Shown here: piece after piece, positions 42,255 to 51,540 of the stretch | How positions within the stretch are numbered: position 1 is the stretch's first letter | How the letters are laid out: the number at the start of each line of letters is the position of its first letter | Source: Clostridiales bacterium | GTDB lineage: Bacteria > Bacillota > Clostridia > Lachnospirales > Lachnospiraceae | NCBI GenBank assembly: GCA_018372435.1 | Contig: JAHAJA010000030.1 | Coordinates: 1-52,123, forward strand | Reading direction: 5' to 3' | DNA: 52,123 nt | The notes under the pieces: generated by a model | The model's database searches: none | Seen by the model: the letters and a program-made list of their open reading frames with translations, nothing else | Told to the model about the DNA's origin: nothing | Position numbers and translations under genes: made by a program

Positions 42255-44660
42255 TTATACTGTTAAGCAATTAGCTTCAGCAAAACGCTTAATGTTTGAA
42301 GCATTCACATATTTCTTAATTACTCCATCTTTGACTTCAACCAATGTTGGTGCTTGCATTATGCCAAGTTCAGATGTTATTTCCATGTTCTCCTCTGCGT
42401 CTACTACCTTAAAATCCACACCTTCAAGGTATGTTTTAGCCATAGCACAGTTCGGACAAGTCTTCGTTGTAAACAAGTATAATCCATCTTTAGATGCACT
42501 ACTATTCTCATCAGATTCTATTATCATACAACTTTTTGTAGTAACTTCCTCTTCTTCCTTATGAGCATCACAGTTTGTTACATGAAAAGAACTTCTTGGT
42601 TTATAAAGTTTACGATTTATATATTCTTGTGATTTTCCTTCATTCCAGTTTTGCACTGGTCGATAGTAGCCTGTAATACGGCTATACACTTCCGCCTTTT
42701 CTCCACATTCCGGACAAGTAAAATGTTCTCCACTAAGGTATCCATGGTGCTTACAAATTGAATATGTTGGAGACATTGTATAGTAAGGCAATTTATAATT
42801 GGTTGCGATGGTACGAACTAGTTTCGCAGCTGCTTCCCAGTCTGGAAGTTTCTCACCTAAGAATGCATGAAATACTGTTCCTGATGTATATAATGTCTGC
42901 AAACGATCTTGAATATCTAATGCTGAGAAGATATCATCTGTATAATCAACTGGTAGATGTGAACTGTTTGTATAGTAAGGAGTATCTCCCTCATTACCGG
43001 CAGTCTTAATATCTGGCCAACGTTTCCTATCATGTTTTGCAAGACGATACGAAGTTGATTCCGCTGGAGTTGCCTCTAAATTATACAAATCACCATATTC
43101 AACTTGGTACTCAGATAAACGTTCTCTCATATGGTTTAATACTTTAGCTGTGAAGTCTTGTGTTTCTTTACTTGTCATATCTTTTCCTAACCAACGAGCA
43201 TTTAATCCAACTTCATTCATACCAAGAAGACCAATTGTAGAGAAATGATTCTCAAAAGATCCAAGGTATCTCTTTGTATATGGGTATAAGCCTTCCTCTA
43301 ATAATTTAGAGATAACCTTTCTCTTAATCTTTAACGAACGTGCTGATAGATCCATCATTCGATTCAAACGTTTGAAGAATTCATCTTCATTCTGAGCAAG
43401 ATACGCAATACGTGGCATATTAATTGTAACTACACCAACACTTCCTGTACTTTCTCCTGAACCGAAGAAACCACCAGTTTTTTTTCTTAATTCTCTAAGA
43501 TCAAGACGTAAACGACAGCACATAGAACGAACATCACTTGGTTCCATATCACTATTGATATAGTTTGAGAAATATGGAGTACCATATTTTGCTGTCATCT
43601 CGAATAATAATTTATTATTTTCTGTTTCAGACCAGTCAAAATCACTTGTAATAGAATATGTAGGGATTGGGTATTGGAAACCACGACCATTGGCATCACC
43701 TTCAACCATGATCTCGATAAAGGCTTTATTAACCAAATCCATCTCTTTCTTACAATCTTTATATTTGAAATCCACCTCTTTACCACCCACAATACAAGGG
43801 AGCTCTGCTAAATCATTAGGAACTGTCCAATCAAGAGTGATGTTTGAGAATGGGGCTTGCGTTCCCCAACGGCTAGGTGTATTCACACCGTAGATAAAAG
43901 ATTGTATACATTGCTTTACTTCTCTATATGATAAGTTATCTATTTTAACGAAAGGAGCCAAATACGTATCAAAGGAGGAAAACGCCTGCGCACCTGCCCA
44001 TTCATTTTGCATTATTCCAAGGAAATTAACCATTTGATTACATAATGTAGATAAGTGGCTTGCAGGTGATGAAGTAATCTTACCAGGGATACCGCCTAGA
44101 CCTTCTTTAATTAATTGTTTCAATGACCATCCAGCACAATATCCTGTCAACATAGATAGATCATGAATATGTATGTCTGCATTTTTATGTGCAGCTGCTA
44201 TTTCTTCGTCGTACACTTCGGATAACCAATAGTTTGCAGTTATTGAACCTGAATTGTGAAGAATCAATCCACCAACAGAATAGGTAACTGTTGAATTCTC
44301 TTTTACTCTCCAGTCTTCTTCTTTCACATAACTATCAACAATTTCTTTGTAATCAAGAATTGTTGACTTCATGTTGCGGATTTTCTCACGACTTTTACGA
44401 TATAGGATATATGCTTTTGCAACCTCCGTATATCCTGTTTGCTCCAATACATGTTCAACTGAATCTTGAATATCCTCCACATTAATTACGCCATCTTTTA
44501 CTTTACTCTGAAAATCCGAAGTAACTCGTAGCGCTAAGAGATTAATGATATCTTCATTATAAAGCTTTTCTGTAGCATTAAAGGCTTTTGAAATCGCATC
44601 CGATATTTTTTTAATCGTAAATTCTGTAATTTCCCCATCTCTCTTAACAACATTAAACAT
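42255..44660 (-). CDS. nrdD: Anaerobic (class III) ribonucleotide reductase with C-terminal redoxin domain
   Basis: About 801 residues. It reduces ribonucleoside triphosphates with a glycyl radical, the anaerobic route to dNTPs. An ATP-cone regulatory domain covers about 1-90 (NVVKRDGEITEFTIKKISDAISKAF). The catalytic barrel follows, with PFSNITLDW, CRLRLDLRELRKKTGGFFGSGE and GLLGMNEVG. The C-terminal Zn site is CKHHG...CPECG and the radical site is RITGYY (Gly about 664). About 137 residues then follow, far more than the usual ~25. They include a glutaredoxin-like domain, TTKTCPNCAMAKTYLEG...IMQAPTLVEV, with redox CPNC. The start at 44660 is 9 bases after GGGAG. No nrdG activase lies next to it. 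Confidence 0.94.
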   Translation of the reverse strand: MFNVVKRDGEITEFTIKKISDAISKAFNATEKLYNEDIINLLALRVTSDFQSKVKDGVINVEDIQDSVEHVLEQTGYTEVAKAYILYRKSREKIRNMKSTILDYKEIVDSYVKEEDWRVKENSTVTYSVGGLILHNSGSITANYWLSEVYDEEIAAAHKNADIHIHDLSMLTGYCAGWSLKQLIKEGLGGIPGKITSSPASHLSTLCNQMVNFLGIMQNEWAGAQAFSSFDTYLAPFVKIDNLSYREVKQCIQSFIYGVNTPSRWGTQAPFSNITLDWTVPNDLAELPCIVGGKEVDFKYKDCKKEMDLVNKAFIEIMVEGDANGRGFQYPIPTYSITSDFDWSETENNKLLFEMTAKYGTPYFSNYINSDMEPSDVRSMCCRLRLDLRELRKKTGGFFGSGESTGSVGVVTINMPRIAYLAQNEDEFFKRLNRMMDLSARSLKIKRKVISKLLEEGLYPYTKRYLGSFENHFSTIGLLGMNEVGLNARWLGKDMTSKETQDFTAKVLNHMRERLSEYQVEYGDLYNLEATPAESTSYRLAKHDRKRWPDIKTAGNEGDTPYYTNSSHLPVDYTDDIFSALDIQDRLQTLYTSGTVFHAFLGEKLPDWEAAAKLVRTIATNYKLPYYTMSPTYSICKHHGYLSGEHFTCPECGEKAEVYSRITGYYRPVQNWNEGKSQEYINRKLYKPRSSFHVTNCDAHKEEEEVTTKSCMIIESDENSSASKDGLYLFTTKTCPNCAMAKTYLEGVDFKVVDAEENMEITSELGIMQAPTLVEVKDGVIKKYVNASNIKRFAEANCLTV

Positions 44661-44864
44661 AAAACCGTTCTCCCTTCGCAACTGATTTTTTCCATTCAAC
44701 ACCACTATATCTTGTGTATAATATAAAGCTCCCCAAGTAACATGCCTTATATTTGAAACAAAAAAACCGACAAGAAAATCTTTAATCTGTACATTTCGCT
44801 ATTCCCTATATTAAAAATATATGTCATAGCTAAATGTAGCATCCTTGATTTTCCTATCGATTAA

Positions 44865-44893
44865 ATTGTAGCAGAATTAAACTTCTAAGTCAA
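44865..44893 (-). promoter_or_regulatory. Sigma-A promoter of nrdD
   Basis: On the minus strand TTGACT (44893-44888), a 17-base spacer and TACAAT (44870-44865). The leader is about 198 bases; it holds a possible short peptide (MYRLKIFLSV...) but no known riboswitch. The gap 44661-44968 contains this promoter and the NrdR-like boxes. Confidence 0.7.
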
Positions 44894-44902
44894 GCAATAT
44901 AT

Positions 44903-44949
44903 CCACCATATATATACACATTTTCGCACACAAACACCATATGTTGTGT
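44903..44949 (-). promoter_or_regulatory. Two NrdR-like boxes, 31 bp apart
   Basis: ACACCATATGTTGTGT (44934-44949) matches the NrdR box consensus (ACAC-W-ATATAT-W-GTGT) closely. A second, half-degraded box CCACCATATATATACA (44903-44918) begins 31 bases away, the usual three-helical-turn spacing. Both lie just upstream of the nrdD -35. NrdR represses ribonucleotide reductase genes when dNTPs are high. Confidence 0.72.
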
Positions 44950-44968
44950 TTTCAATGGTAACAAAAGA

Positions 44969-46219
44969 CTATTTTTCTAGTTGCAAATATATCTCTTTTG
45001 GTACATATGCTTCTACATAAATACCCTCTGTTTGGTACTCTTCCTGTAGCAATTGCCCATATTTACGGATAGCTTGAATCTTACCAGCATCGGAATATGG
45101 AAAAACTTTTTCAATCAATATCTTGTGTTCCTTTAAAATTTCTTCGATTATATTTAATAGTTCATCCATTCCTTTACCAGTTTTAGCTGATATCTGAACA
45201 GTACGATCTGCCTTGAAATCCTTTAGAATTGGTTGCTCTTCTATTTTATCCATTTTATTAAAAGCTGTAATGATTGTTTTATCCCTAACGCCTAAATTTT
45301 CTAGCGTTTCATACACTACATGCATATGTTTATATGCTTCTGGATTGGAGCTATCCACCACATGTAAGATAATATCCGCATATTTTGCTTCCTCAAGGGT
45401 ACTACGGAACGCATTAATCAAATGATGTGGTAATTTGCGTATAAATCCTACCGTATCTGTAAGAAGAATCTGTTGACCACTTTCAAGCTTAAGATTTCTA
45501 GTCGTTGGATCTAGTGTCGCAAACAGCTTGTCTTCAGATAATACACCTGCACTTGTTAATGTGTTCAACAACGTAGACTTACCAGCGTTGGTATAACCTA
45601 CAATTGCAATAACAGGAGCCGGATTCTTACTTCTTTGATGTCTTGTTGTTTCTCTTGTTCGTACTACATCGTCTAGTTCTCGATTCAATTGAGAGATGCG
45701 ATCCCTAATCAAACGACGATCCATCTCTAACTTCTTCTCACCTGGACCTTTCGTACCTATTCCACCACCAAGTCTTGATAATGAACTTCTAAGACCAATC
45801 AAACGTGATGAACGATATTTTAATTGTGCTAACTCAACTTGAATCTTACCTTCACGTGTTGAGGCTCTCTGTGCAAATATATCAAGAATTGTAACCGTAC
45901 GGTCCATTACTTTGATCTGAAGAGCTTCCTCTAAGTTCTTAAGTTGCGCAGGTGATAATTCATCATCGCATACAACACCTGTCGCATCTAAGTCCTGTGC
46001 TAGCAATCTTACTTCTTCAATCTTACCTTTACCGATATACGTACCCGGATGGACACTCTCACGATTCTGAATTACCTTCGCAATTGTCTCTGCTCCAGCT
46101 GTCTTTATTAATTCTTCTAACTCGTCTAACGATTCTGCAGTATCATCACCATCACTGGTTGCAACACCTACAAGAATCATACGCTCTTCTTGTTCTTTTA
46201 TTTCAAATGTTTCCGCCAT
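44969..46219 (-). CDS. hflX: GTPase HflX
   Basis: 416 residues. A ribosome-splitting or rescue GTPase. The N-terminal HflX domain (VGVATSDGDD..., GTYIGKGKIEEV) is followed by a coiled coil and the Gly-rich GGIGTKGPGEKKLEMDRR. G1 is GYTNAGKSTLL, G3 is LTDTVGFI, G4 is NKMD. The C-terminal ~60 residues are a small extra domain. It is 25 bases after the TPR lipoprotein gene and the two are co-transcribed. Confidence 0.95.
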   Translation of the reverse strand: MAETFEIKEQEERMILVGVATSDGDDTAESLDELEELIKTAGAETIAKVIQNRESVHPGTYIGKGKIEEVRLLAQDLDATGVVCDDELSPAQLKNLEEALQIKVMDRTVTILDIFAQRASTREGKIQVELAQLKYRSSRLIGLRSSLSRLGGGIGTKGPGEKKLEMDRRLIRDRISQLNRELDDVVRTRETTRHQRSKNPAPVIAIVGYTNAGKSTLLNTLTSAGVLSEDKLFATLDPTTRNLKLESGQQILLTDTVGFIRKLPHHLINAFRSTLEEAKYADIILHVVDSSNPEAYKHMHVVYETLENLGVRDKTIITAFNKMDKIEEQPILKDFKADRTVQISAKTGKGMDELLNIIEEILKEHKILIEKVFPYSDAGKIQAIRKYGQLLQEEYQTEGIYVEAYVPKEIYLQLEK

Positions 46220-46244
46220 GTTAATACCATGCCCTTTCTATAAC

Positions 46245-47453
46245 CTACTTCGTGTTATCTATGAGGGCGTTTTCCTGTCTGGTTTTAAGGAATTCAATTT
46301 CCTTTGTCATGCCCTCATCTTCTGGATATTCTTTTAGATATTTCTTCGCTTTTTTATATGCTTGCTCGAAATCACCTTGATGCTCAAGGGCAATAATCTC
46401 ATTATATTTCAGTGGTTGCATAATAGCGCTATCATTCAGTTTGATTCCCTCTTCGAACGCCTTCAGGGCCTGTTCATAGTTTTCCGACTGAAGATAAGCT
46501 TCGCCAAGTTGATTATAAACAACTGCAGATTTTAGATTTGGCGTATTCTGAATATACTGCTCATAATTAGATACTGCGGTCTCATACTCTTTTTCCGACA
46601 TAGCAATTTCACCAAGGTAGAAATACGCACCAGTAAATCCATTCTCTATAGCGGTAGCTAATTCTCCTTTTGCTACATCGTTATTACCTTGATAGAAATG
46701 CAATATTGCCACATTATAATAGTCCTCTTTGGATTCTGTCTTAATCGCTAATGCATTCTTAAGAACTTCTTCTGCACCAGTACTATCACCTTGTTGTAAT
46801 AGGATGGCATACTTTCCAAAGTAGTATTCATAATTATCTTTATCAAAAGAAATTGCCTTATCAAAGTCCGCAACAGAACCTTCAAGTTCACCCATCTGTC
46901 CTTTTAATACTGCACGCTTATAATAAGCATCGCTTTGTTTCGGCTTCTTCTCAATAATCTTAGTATATGTTGCAATTGCTCCTTCTTGATCCAAGGTTTT
47001 TGTTTGTGCATCACCAAGATAGAATAGAATATCCAAATCAAGATCAGTACGTTCCGAAATCTTTAGCGCTTTTTTGAATTCTTTTATAGCAGACGCATAA
47101 TCCGCCGAATCATAATAAGCTATCCCTATACCACGATAAGCCATCTTATTATTCTCTCTAACAATCTTATTATCTTTATTAAGGATTGCTTTGTTAAACT
47201 GGATTAAGGCTTCCTCATAATTACCACACTGAATAAGTGTCATACCATAATCAATGTAATACTCCGCCTTATTCGGATTCTTCGTTACTGCCTCTTTCAG
47301 ACTTTCACTTGCTTCTTCGTATTTCTGTGCTTTGTATTGTTTCATTCCTTCTTTATAATAATCACTAGCACTCTTATTGCCGCTACAACCAGTAACTGCA
47401 AGCATAAGTACCATTGATGCTAAAACCACTTTGCCCCGTCTTAATCGAACCAT
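46245..47453 (-). CDS. TPR-repeat lipoprotein
   Basis: 402 residues. The N-terminus has a lipobox (LAVTGC, lipidated Cys23) and the rest is about ten tetratricopeptide repeats, e.g. ASDYYKEGMKQYKAQKYEEASESLKEAV, AEYYIDYGMTLIQCGNYEEALIQFNKAI and SAVVYNQLGEAYLQSENYEQALKAFEEGI. It is a surface-exposed scaffold for protein-protein contacts; partner unknown. The start is ATG at 47453. It lies in front of hflX and behind the 125-bp repeat array. Confidence 0.92.
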   Translation of the reverse strand: MVRLRRGKVVLASMVLMLAVTGCSGNKSASDYYKEGMKQYKAQKYEEASESLKEAVTKNPNKAEYYIDYGMTLIQCGNYEEALIQFNKAILNKDNKIVRENNKMAYRGIGIAYYDSADYASAIKEFKKALKISERTDLDLDILFYLGDAQTKTLDQEGAIATYTKIIEKKPKQSDAYYKRAVLKGQMGELEGSVADFDKAISFDKDNYEYYFGKYAILLQQGDSTGAEEVLKNALAIKTESKEDYYNVAILHFYQGNNDVAKGELATAIENGFTGAYFYLGEIAMSEKEYETAVSNYEQYIQNTPNLKSAVVYNQLGEAYLQSENYEQALKAFEEGIKLNDSAIMQPLKYNEIIALEHQGDFEQAYKKAKKYLKEYPEDEGMTKEIEFLKTRQENALIDNTK

Positions 47454-47501
47454 AATGACGCAATACCTCCGTATTTTAATTTTCCAAATTATAACTGCTT
47501 C

Positions 47502-47971
47502 AGATCAAGTTCCTTGACCATGTTACGGTCTTACACTTCGTGTAACCCCTAGCTCTAGAACTCCGTTCTATCGCTAACTTGTCGGGTGAAATCAAATAGT
47601 TAGACTTGTTAACTTATGACTCCTTTAGGTCAAGTTACTTGACCATGTTACGGCATTACACTTCGTGTAACCCCAAGCTCTAGAACTCTGTTCTATCGCT
47701 AACTTGTCGGGTGAAATCAAACAGTTAGACTTGTTAACTTATGACTCCTTTAGGTCAAGTTACTTGACCATGTTGCGGTCTTACACTTCGTGTAACCCCT
47801 AGCTCTAGAACTCCGTTCTATCGCTAACTTGTCGGGTGAAATCAAACAGTTAGACTCGAGAAATTACTTTATAATTTCCCTCGTTAACTTATGACTCCTT
47901 TGGAGTTACGGTCTTACACTTCGTGTAACCCCTAGAATCGACTACGCCGATTCTCATAAGTTACATTATAA
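47502..47971. repeat. Tandem 125-bp palindromic repeat array
   Basis: TTACACTTCGTGTAA begins at 47531, 47656, 47781 and 47914: two exact 125-bp steps and one of 133. Each unit carries small inverted repeats: TTACAC-TTC-GTGTAA, AGAAC-TCC-GTTCT and GGTCAAGT-T-ACTTGACC. Units 1-3 differ by only a few bases. The fourth is partial, and the array ends with AGAATCG...CGATTCT and the ATAAGTTACATTATAA also found at 97-112. No ORF is preserved. The array fills most of the 548-base gap 47454-48001 and may hold the hflX operon promoter (a TATAAT occurs near 47490 on the minus strand). Confidence 0.9.
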
Positions 47972-48001
47972 TTTGTACCGAGTATAATTGCAAGCTATGG
48001 T

Positions 48002-49948
48002 TTACTGTAGCTGGTCTAAGGCTTCCACCAGCTCTTCCCATTCTCTTTCTTTCTCATCAATCTGGTTCGTTAATATTTCTAGCTTCTTATAATCCGACCC
48101 GTTTTCCTCTTTTAGAATTTCATCTTTTAACTCTTCCATCTCCTCTTCACATATAGCTATCTTTTCTTCCAGCTTAGCAATCTGGCGTTTTCTCTTTGCT
48201 TCTTCCTTACCAGGATTCGATGAGTCCTTCGGATTGTCTATGCGATTGCCAACGGTACCACCAACAGATGCTTGCGTTTTCAGTTTTCTGCTTGCTTCTT
48301 TTGCTTTACTTTCTAAAACTATCACTTCTTTTTTCTGTCTTTCTATTACATACTCTTCATACCCACATGGATAATAGACAACTTGATCTCCTTCAAACAC
48401 AAGCATCGCCGTTGCAACCTCTTTTATAAAGAAGCGGTCATGAGATACAAATAATACAGTTCCTGTATAGGCCCTTAGCATACTCTCTAGCGCTTGCTTC
48501 CCTATCATATCCATATGATTCGTAGGTTCATCTAATATCAGGTAATTCGGTTGTTTCTTGAATATCTTAAGAAGTGCAAGTCGTACCTTCTCACCTCCGG
48601 ATAACTGGTTGATCTTCTTGAACACATCATCTCCGGAGAATAAGAAATGTCCTAATGCAGTTCGCACTTGTGTCTGCTTCAAATTAGGATAAGCGTTCCA
48701 GAAATCATCAAGTACTGTTTCTTCACTAGAATACTGTGCCATTTGCTGTTCAAAATATCCCAGCTCCACATCAATACCATACTCGTACGAACCTTTTAGT
48801 GCTGGTATTTGTCCAACTAACGTCTTTAATAGGGTTGATTTTCCTTTCCCATTTTCACCTATAACTGCAATCTTTTCACCTTTTATAACATCTAGATTAA
48901 CGGTGCTAAGAATATGGTCATAGCCGATGCCTAGTTTCTTAATTCTCATTACCTCTTTATGAGATTCGATTCGTGGAGAAAACTGAGCATGGAACGCTTT
49001 CGTATCAAATCTGGTTGGTTTCTCTATTTTGTCCATATGCTCGATTGCCTTTAATTTGGACCTTGTCATAGCAACTTTCGTTGGTGTGTTCTTCCACTGT
49101 TCTACAAGTTTTTGCAATCTTGCAATTTCCTTTTGTTGTGCGATATAATCCTTCTCTTGTTTGTCTGTATCAAGACGCTTCCTTTGAATGAATGCACTAT
49201 AATTTCCTGGATACCGTTTCATGTGTGTATATTCAATCTCATACGTAACATCAATGATATGGTCAAGAAACATACGATCATGAGAAACAATAACAACTGC
49301 TTTGTTGTAATTCTTAAGATATCCCTCTAACCACTCGATGGTTGGCATATCAAGGTGGTTTGTTGGCTCATCTAACAAAAGAATATCTGGCTTACTAAGT
49401 AGTAATTTGACGAATGCAATTCTCGTCTGTTGTCCACCCGATAATGCCATTACCTGTTTCTGCAAGTCTTCTAATGGAAATCCAAATCGTTGGAATATAG
49501 TCTCCATATCTTGCCTGAAGGTATATCCGCCTAAACTTTCATATAGACCAGATAGTTTCCCATACTCATTCAAGATTTTCTCAGAAGAATCCGTCGCCAT
49601 TCTCTCTACAAGCTCATCCATTCGTCGCTTCATAAGTTGTATTGGTTCATACACCTTCATGATTTCTTCTTCAATTGATAAGGTATTGTCTGTGAAATCA
49701 ATTTGTTTTAAGAAACCTATCTTCAAATCTCCCGCCATATAGATTCCACAATCTTCATCACTGTCTAGATTACTTAGTGATATATTTCCTGCAATAACAT
49801 TCAGTAAAGTAGTTTTGCCACAGCCATTTCGGCCTACTATTGCAATCTTTTCATTATCTCTTATTTCAAAATTAATATTATCTAAGATGGTGGTTGCTGC
49901 AAACCGAACGATACCACCAATAATTTGATATTTCATCTGTATACCCAT
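48002..49948 (-). CDS. ABC-F ATPase, YdiF/YheS-like
   Basis: 648 residues with two ATPase domains and no membrane spans. Domain 1 has GRNGCGKTT, LSGGQQTR and ILLLDEPTNHLD. The linker is basic (PTKVAMTRSKLKAIEHMDKIEKPTRF). Domain 2 has GENGKGKST, LSGGEKVR and YLILDEPTNHMD. The C-terminus (about 540-648) is a long charged coiled coil. Such proteins act on ribosomes; this type is not tied to a known drug. The first in-frame ATG (49948) has AAGGA 11 bases away; the fifth codon (MKYQ, 49936) matches many homologs and could be the real start. It follows the Lsa-like gene by 69 bases. Confidence 0.9.
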   Translation of the reverse strand: MGIQMKYQIIGGIVRFAATTILDNINFEIRDNEKIAIVGRNGCGKTTLLNVIAGNISLSNLDSDEDCGIYMAGDLKIGFLKQIDFTDNTLSIEEEIMKVYEPIQLMKRRMDELVERMATDSSEKILNEYGKLSGLYESLGGYTFRQDMETIFQRFGFPLEDLQKQVMALSGGQQTRIAFVKLLLSKPDILLLDEPTNHLDMPTIEWLEGYLKNYNKAVVIVSHDRMFLDHIIDVTYEIEYTHMKRYPGNYSAFIQRKRLDTDKQEKDYIAQQKEIARLQKLVEQWKNTPTKVAMTRSKLKAIEHMDKIEKPTRFDTKAFHAQFSPRIESHKEVMRIKKLGIGYDHILSTVNLDVIKGEKIAVIGENGKGKSTLLKTLVGQIPALKGSYEYGIDVELGYFEQQMAQYSSEETVLDDFWNAYPNLKQTQVRTALGHFLFSGDDVFKKINQLSGGEKVRLALLKIFKKQPNYLILDEPTNHMDMIGKQALESMLRAYTGTVLFVSHDRFFIKEVATAMLVFEGDQVVYYPCGYEEYVIERQKKEVIVLESKAKEASRKLKTQASVGGTVGNRIDNPKDSSNPGKEEAKRKRQIAKLEEKIAICEEEMEELKDEILKEENGSDYKKLEILTNQIDEKEREWEELVEALDQLQ

Positions 49949-50017
49949 GCAAATCGCAATCCTTCTTGCGATACTGCTTTATAATTAAATGCAGTGCATG
50001 GCTCCTTTCTTAATCAT

Positions 50018-51505
50018 TTATAACTTCACTATTTCATCAGCCAAATGTTCAACAAAAGCTTGATCGTGCTCCACCATAATAATTGTTGGTTTATATCTTT
50101 GGATTAGTTCCTCAATCTGAATGCGAGATAAGATATCTATAAAATTCAACGGTTCATCCCATACATAAAGATGTGCCTGTTCACATAAGCTTCTGGCAAT
50201 TAAAACTTTCTTCTTCTGTCCTGCACTGAATTCCTCCATATTCTTATCAAGCTGTTCCCTAGTGAAATCTAATTTACGTAAAAATTGCTTAAATAAACTC
50301 TCATCAATTCCGCATTCTCTTGCATATTCTCTTAGATTTCCTTTTAAGAAGGAGGAATCTTGCGGTACATAGGAGATTATTACACCGCCAGGTACAATCA
50401 TCGTTCCTGTCATTGTAATCTCTTCTCCCATGATTTTTTTTAGTATTGTAGATTTTCCACTACCATTTCTACCTTGTAAGGCAAGGCACATTCCTGTCTT
50501 CACTTGAAAATTCACACTTTCACAAACTATTTTTTCGTTATATGCAAGCGATAAATCTTTGGCCTCTACAACAACGCTTTGGTGATACTTAAGCGGTTTT
50601 AGAATAATCTCCTCTTTCTCTTCAATATTCTTTAGTAATCCCGCTTTTTCATCTATCTCTTTTTCTTGTCTGCGTTGTAGGTTTTTTCTCCTTTGTTGCA
50701 TCCGTTTGGACTTTTCTCCAACAAATGCTCTTGTATCAATACATTTCTCATATTTCTCCGACTTGGCACCAATCTTCGTTGATTCTACTTCGTCTGCCCA
50801 TCTCTTCGATTGGGTTGCCGCTTGCTTCAAACGATTGATATCCTTTTTAAGTCGTTCGTTTTCCGCTAACTCATACGCATCTTGCCTTGATTTATTAGTA
50901 AACCAAGTAGAATAATTTCCTTGTACAACTTCAATATTGGTACGATTAATGGATAATACATGGTCGATACACCCATCCAAGAGATTTCGATCATGTGAGA
51001 CAAGAATAAATCCTTTCTTTTTATTTAAATATTCTTTTACAATCTCCCTTGTTTCTAAGTCTAGGTGATTTGTTGGTTCGTCAATTAACAAAAAGTGATT
51101 TTCCTTAGAAAATAAAATTCCTAATAGTACTTTTGTCTGCTCCCCATAACTTAACGTCTCAAATGGTCTCTCCCATATATCATCACTAACATGTAGTAAG
51201 GTTAACTCTCTACAAACTTTCCAAAATTCATAATCAGGATTAATGCGTTCTAATACCCTTAAGGTCGATTCAGTTTGGTCCTTTACTTCATAAGGAAAAT
51301 AATCGAACATAACGGAAGCGTCTATTGTCCCTGTATATTCATATTTACCCAGTAAAAGATTAAGGAATGTTGTCTTTCCTCTACCATTCCTTCCAATAAA
51401 ACCCAACTTCCAATTCGTATCAATTTGAAACGAAACCTGATCAAATATTTCATCGTAACTTCCTTCGTAATAAAAGGAAAGATTGTTTACTTGTATTAAT
51501 GACAT
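50018..51505 (-). CDS. ABC-F ribosomal protection protein, Lsa/CplR type
   Basis: 495 residues, soluble, length usual for Lsa family. Domain 1: Walker A GRNGRGKTT, signature LSYGEQTK, LLIDEPTNHLD. The linker is long and basic (about 200-290; KRMQQRRKNLQRRQEKEIDEK), as in antibiotic-resistance ABC-Fs. Domain 2: GRNGSGKST, signature FSAGQKKK, and the Lsa hallmark WDEPLNFIDILSR. The start MSLIQVNNLSFYYEGSYDEIFDQVSF matches this group. Such proteins release lincosamides, streptogramin A and pleuromutilins from the ribosome. GGAG is 5 bases before the ATG. The leader has a peptide ORF, a terminator and alternative pairings, suggesting drug-induced expression. The resistance spectrum is inferred from homology. 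Confidence 0.92.
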   Translation of the reverse strand: MSLIQVNNLSFYYEGSYDEIFDQVSFQIDTNWKLGFIGRNGRGKTTFLNLLLGKYEYTGTIDASVMFDYFPYEVKDQTESTLRVLERINPDYEFWKVCRELTLLHVSDDIWERPFETLSYGEQTKVLLGILFSKENHFLLIDEPTNHLDLETREIVKEYLNKKKGFILVSHDRNLLDGCIDHVLSINRTNIEVVQGNYSTWFTNKSRQDAYELAENERLKKDINRLKQAATQSKRWADEVESTKIGAKSEKYEKCIDTRAFVGEKSKRMQQRRKNLQRRQEKEIDEKAGLLKNIEEKEEIILKPLKYHQSVVVEAKDLSLAYNEKIVCESVNFQVKTGMCLALQGRNGSGKSTILKKIMGEEITMTGTMIVPGGVIISYVPQDSSFLKGNLREYARECGIDESLFKQFLRKLDFTREQLDKNMEEFSAGQKKKVLIARSLCEQAHLYVWDEPLNFIDILSRIQIEELIQRYKPTIIMVEHDQAFVEHLADEIVKL

Positions 51506-51540
51506 AATGACTCCAATCTGTACACGGTCTATCCCCGTGA

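Noticed and set aside
44661..44860. Adenosylcobalamin riboswitch in the nrdD leader
   Set aside because: No B12-box-like sequence; NrdR-like boxes explain the regulation better.
47502..47971. CRISPR array
   Set aside because: Repeats are 125 bp with no unique spacers and no cas genes nearby; it is a plain tandem repeat.
49338..49742. 134-codon plus-strand open frame
   Set aside because: Antisense of a well-supported ABC-F gene.
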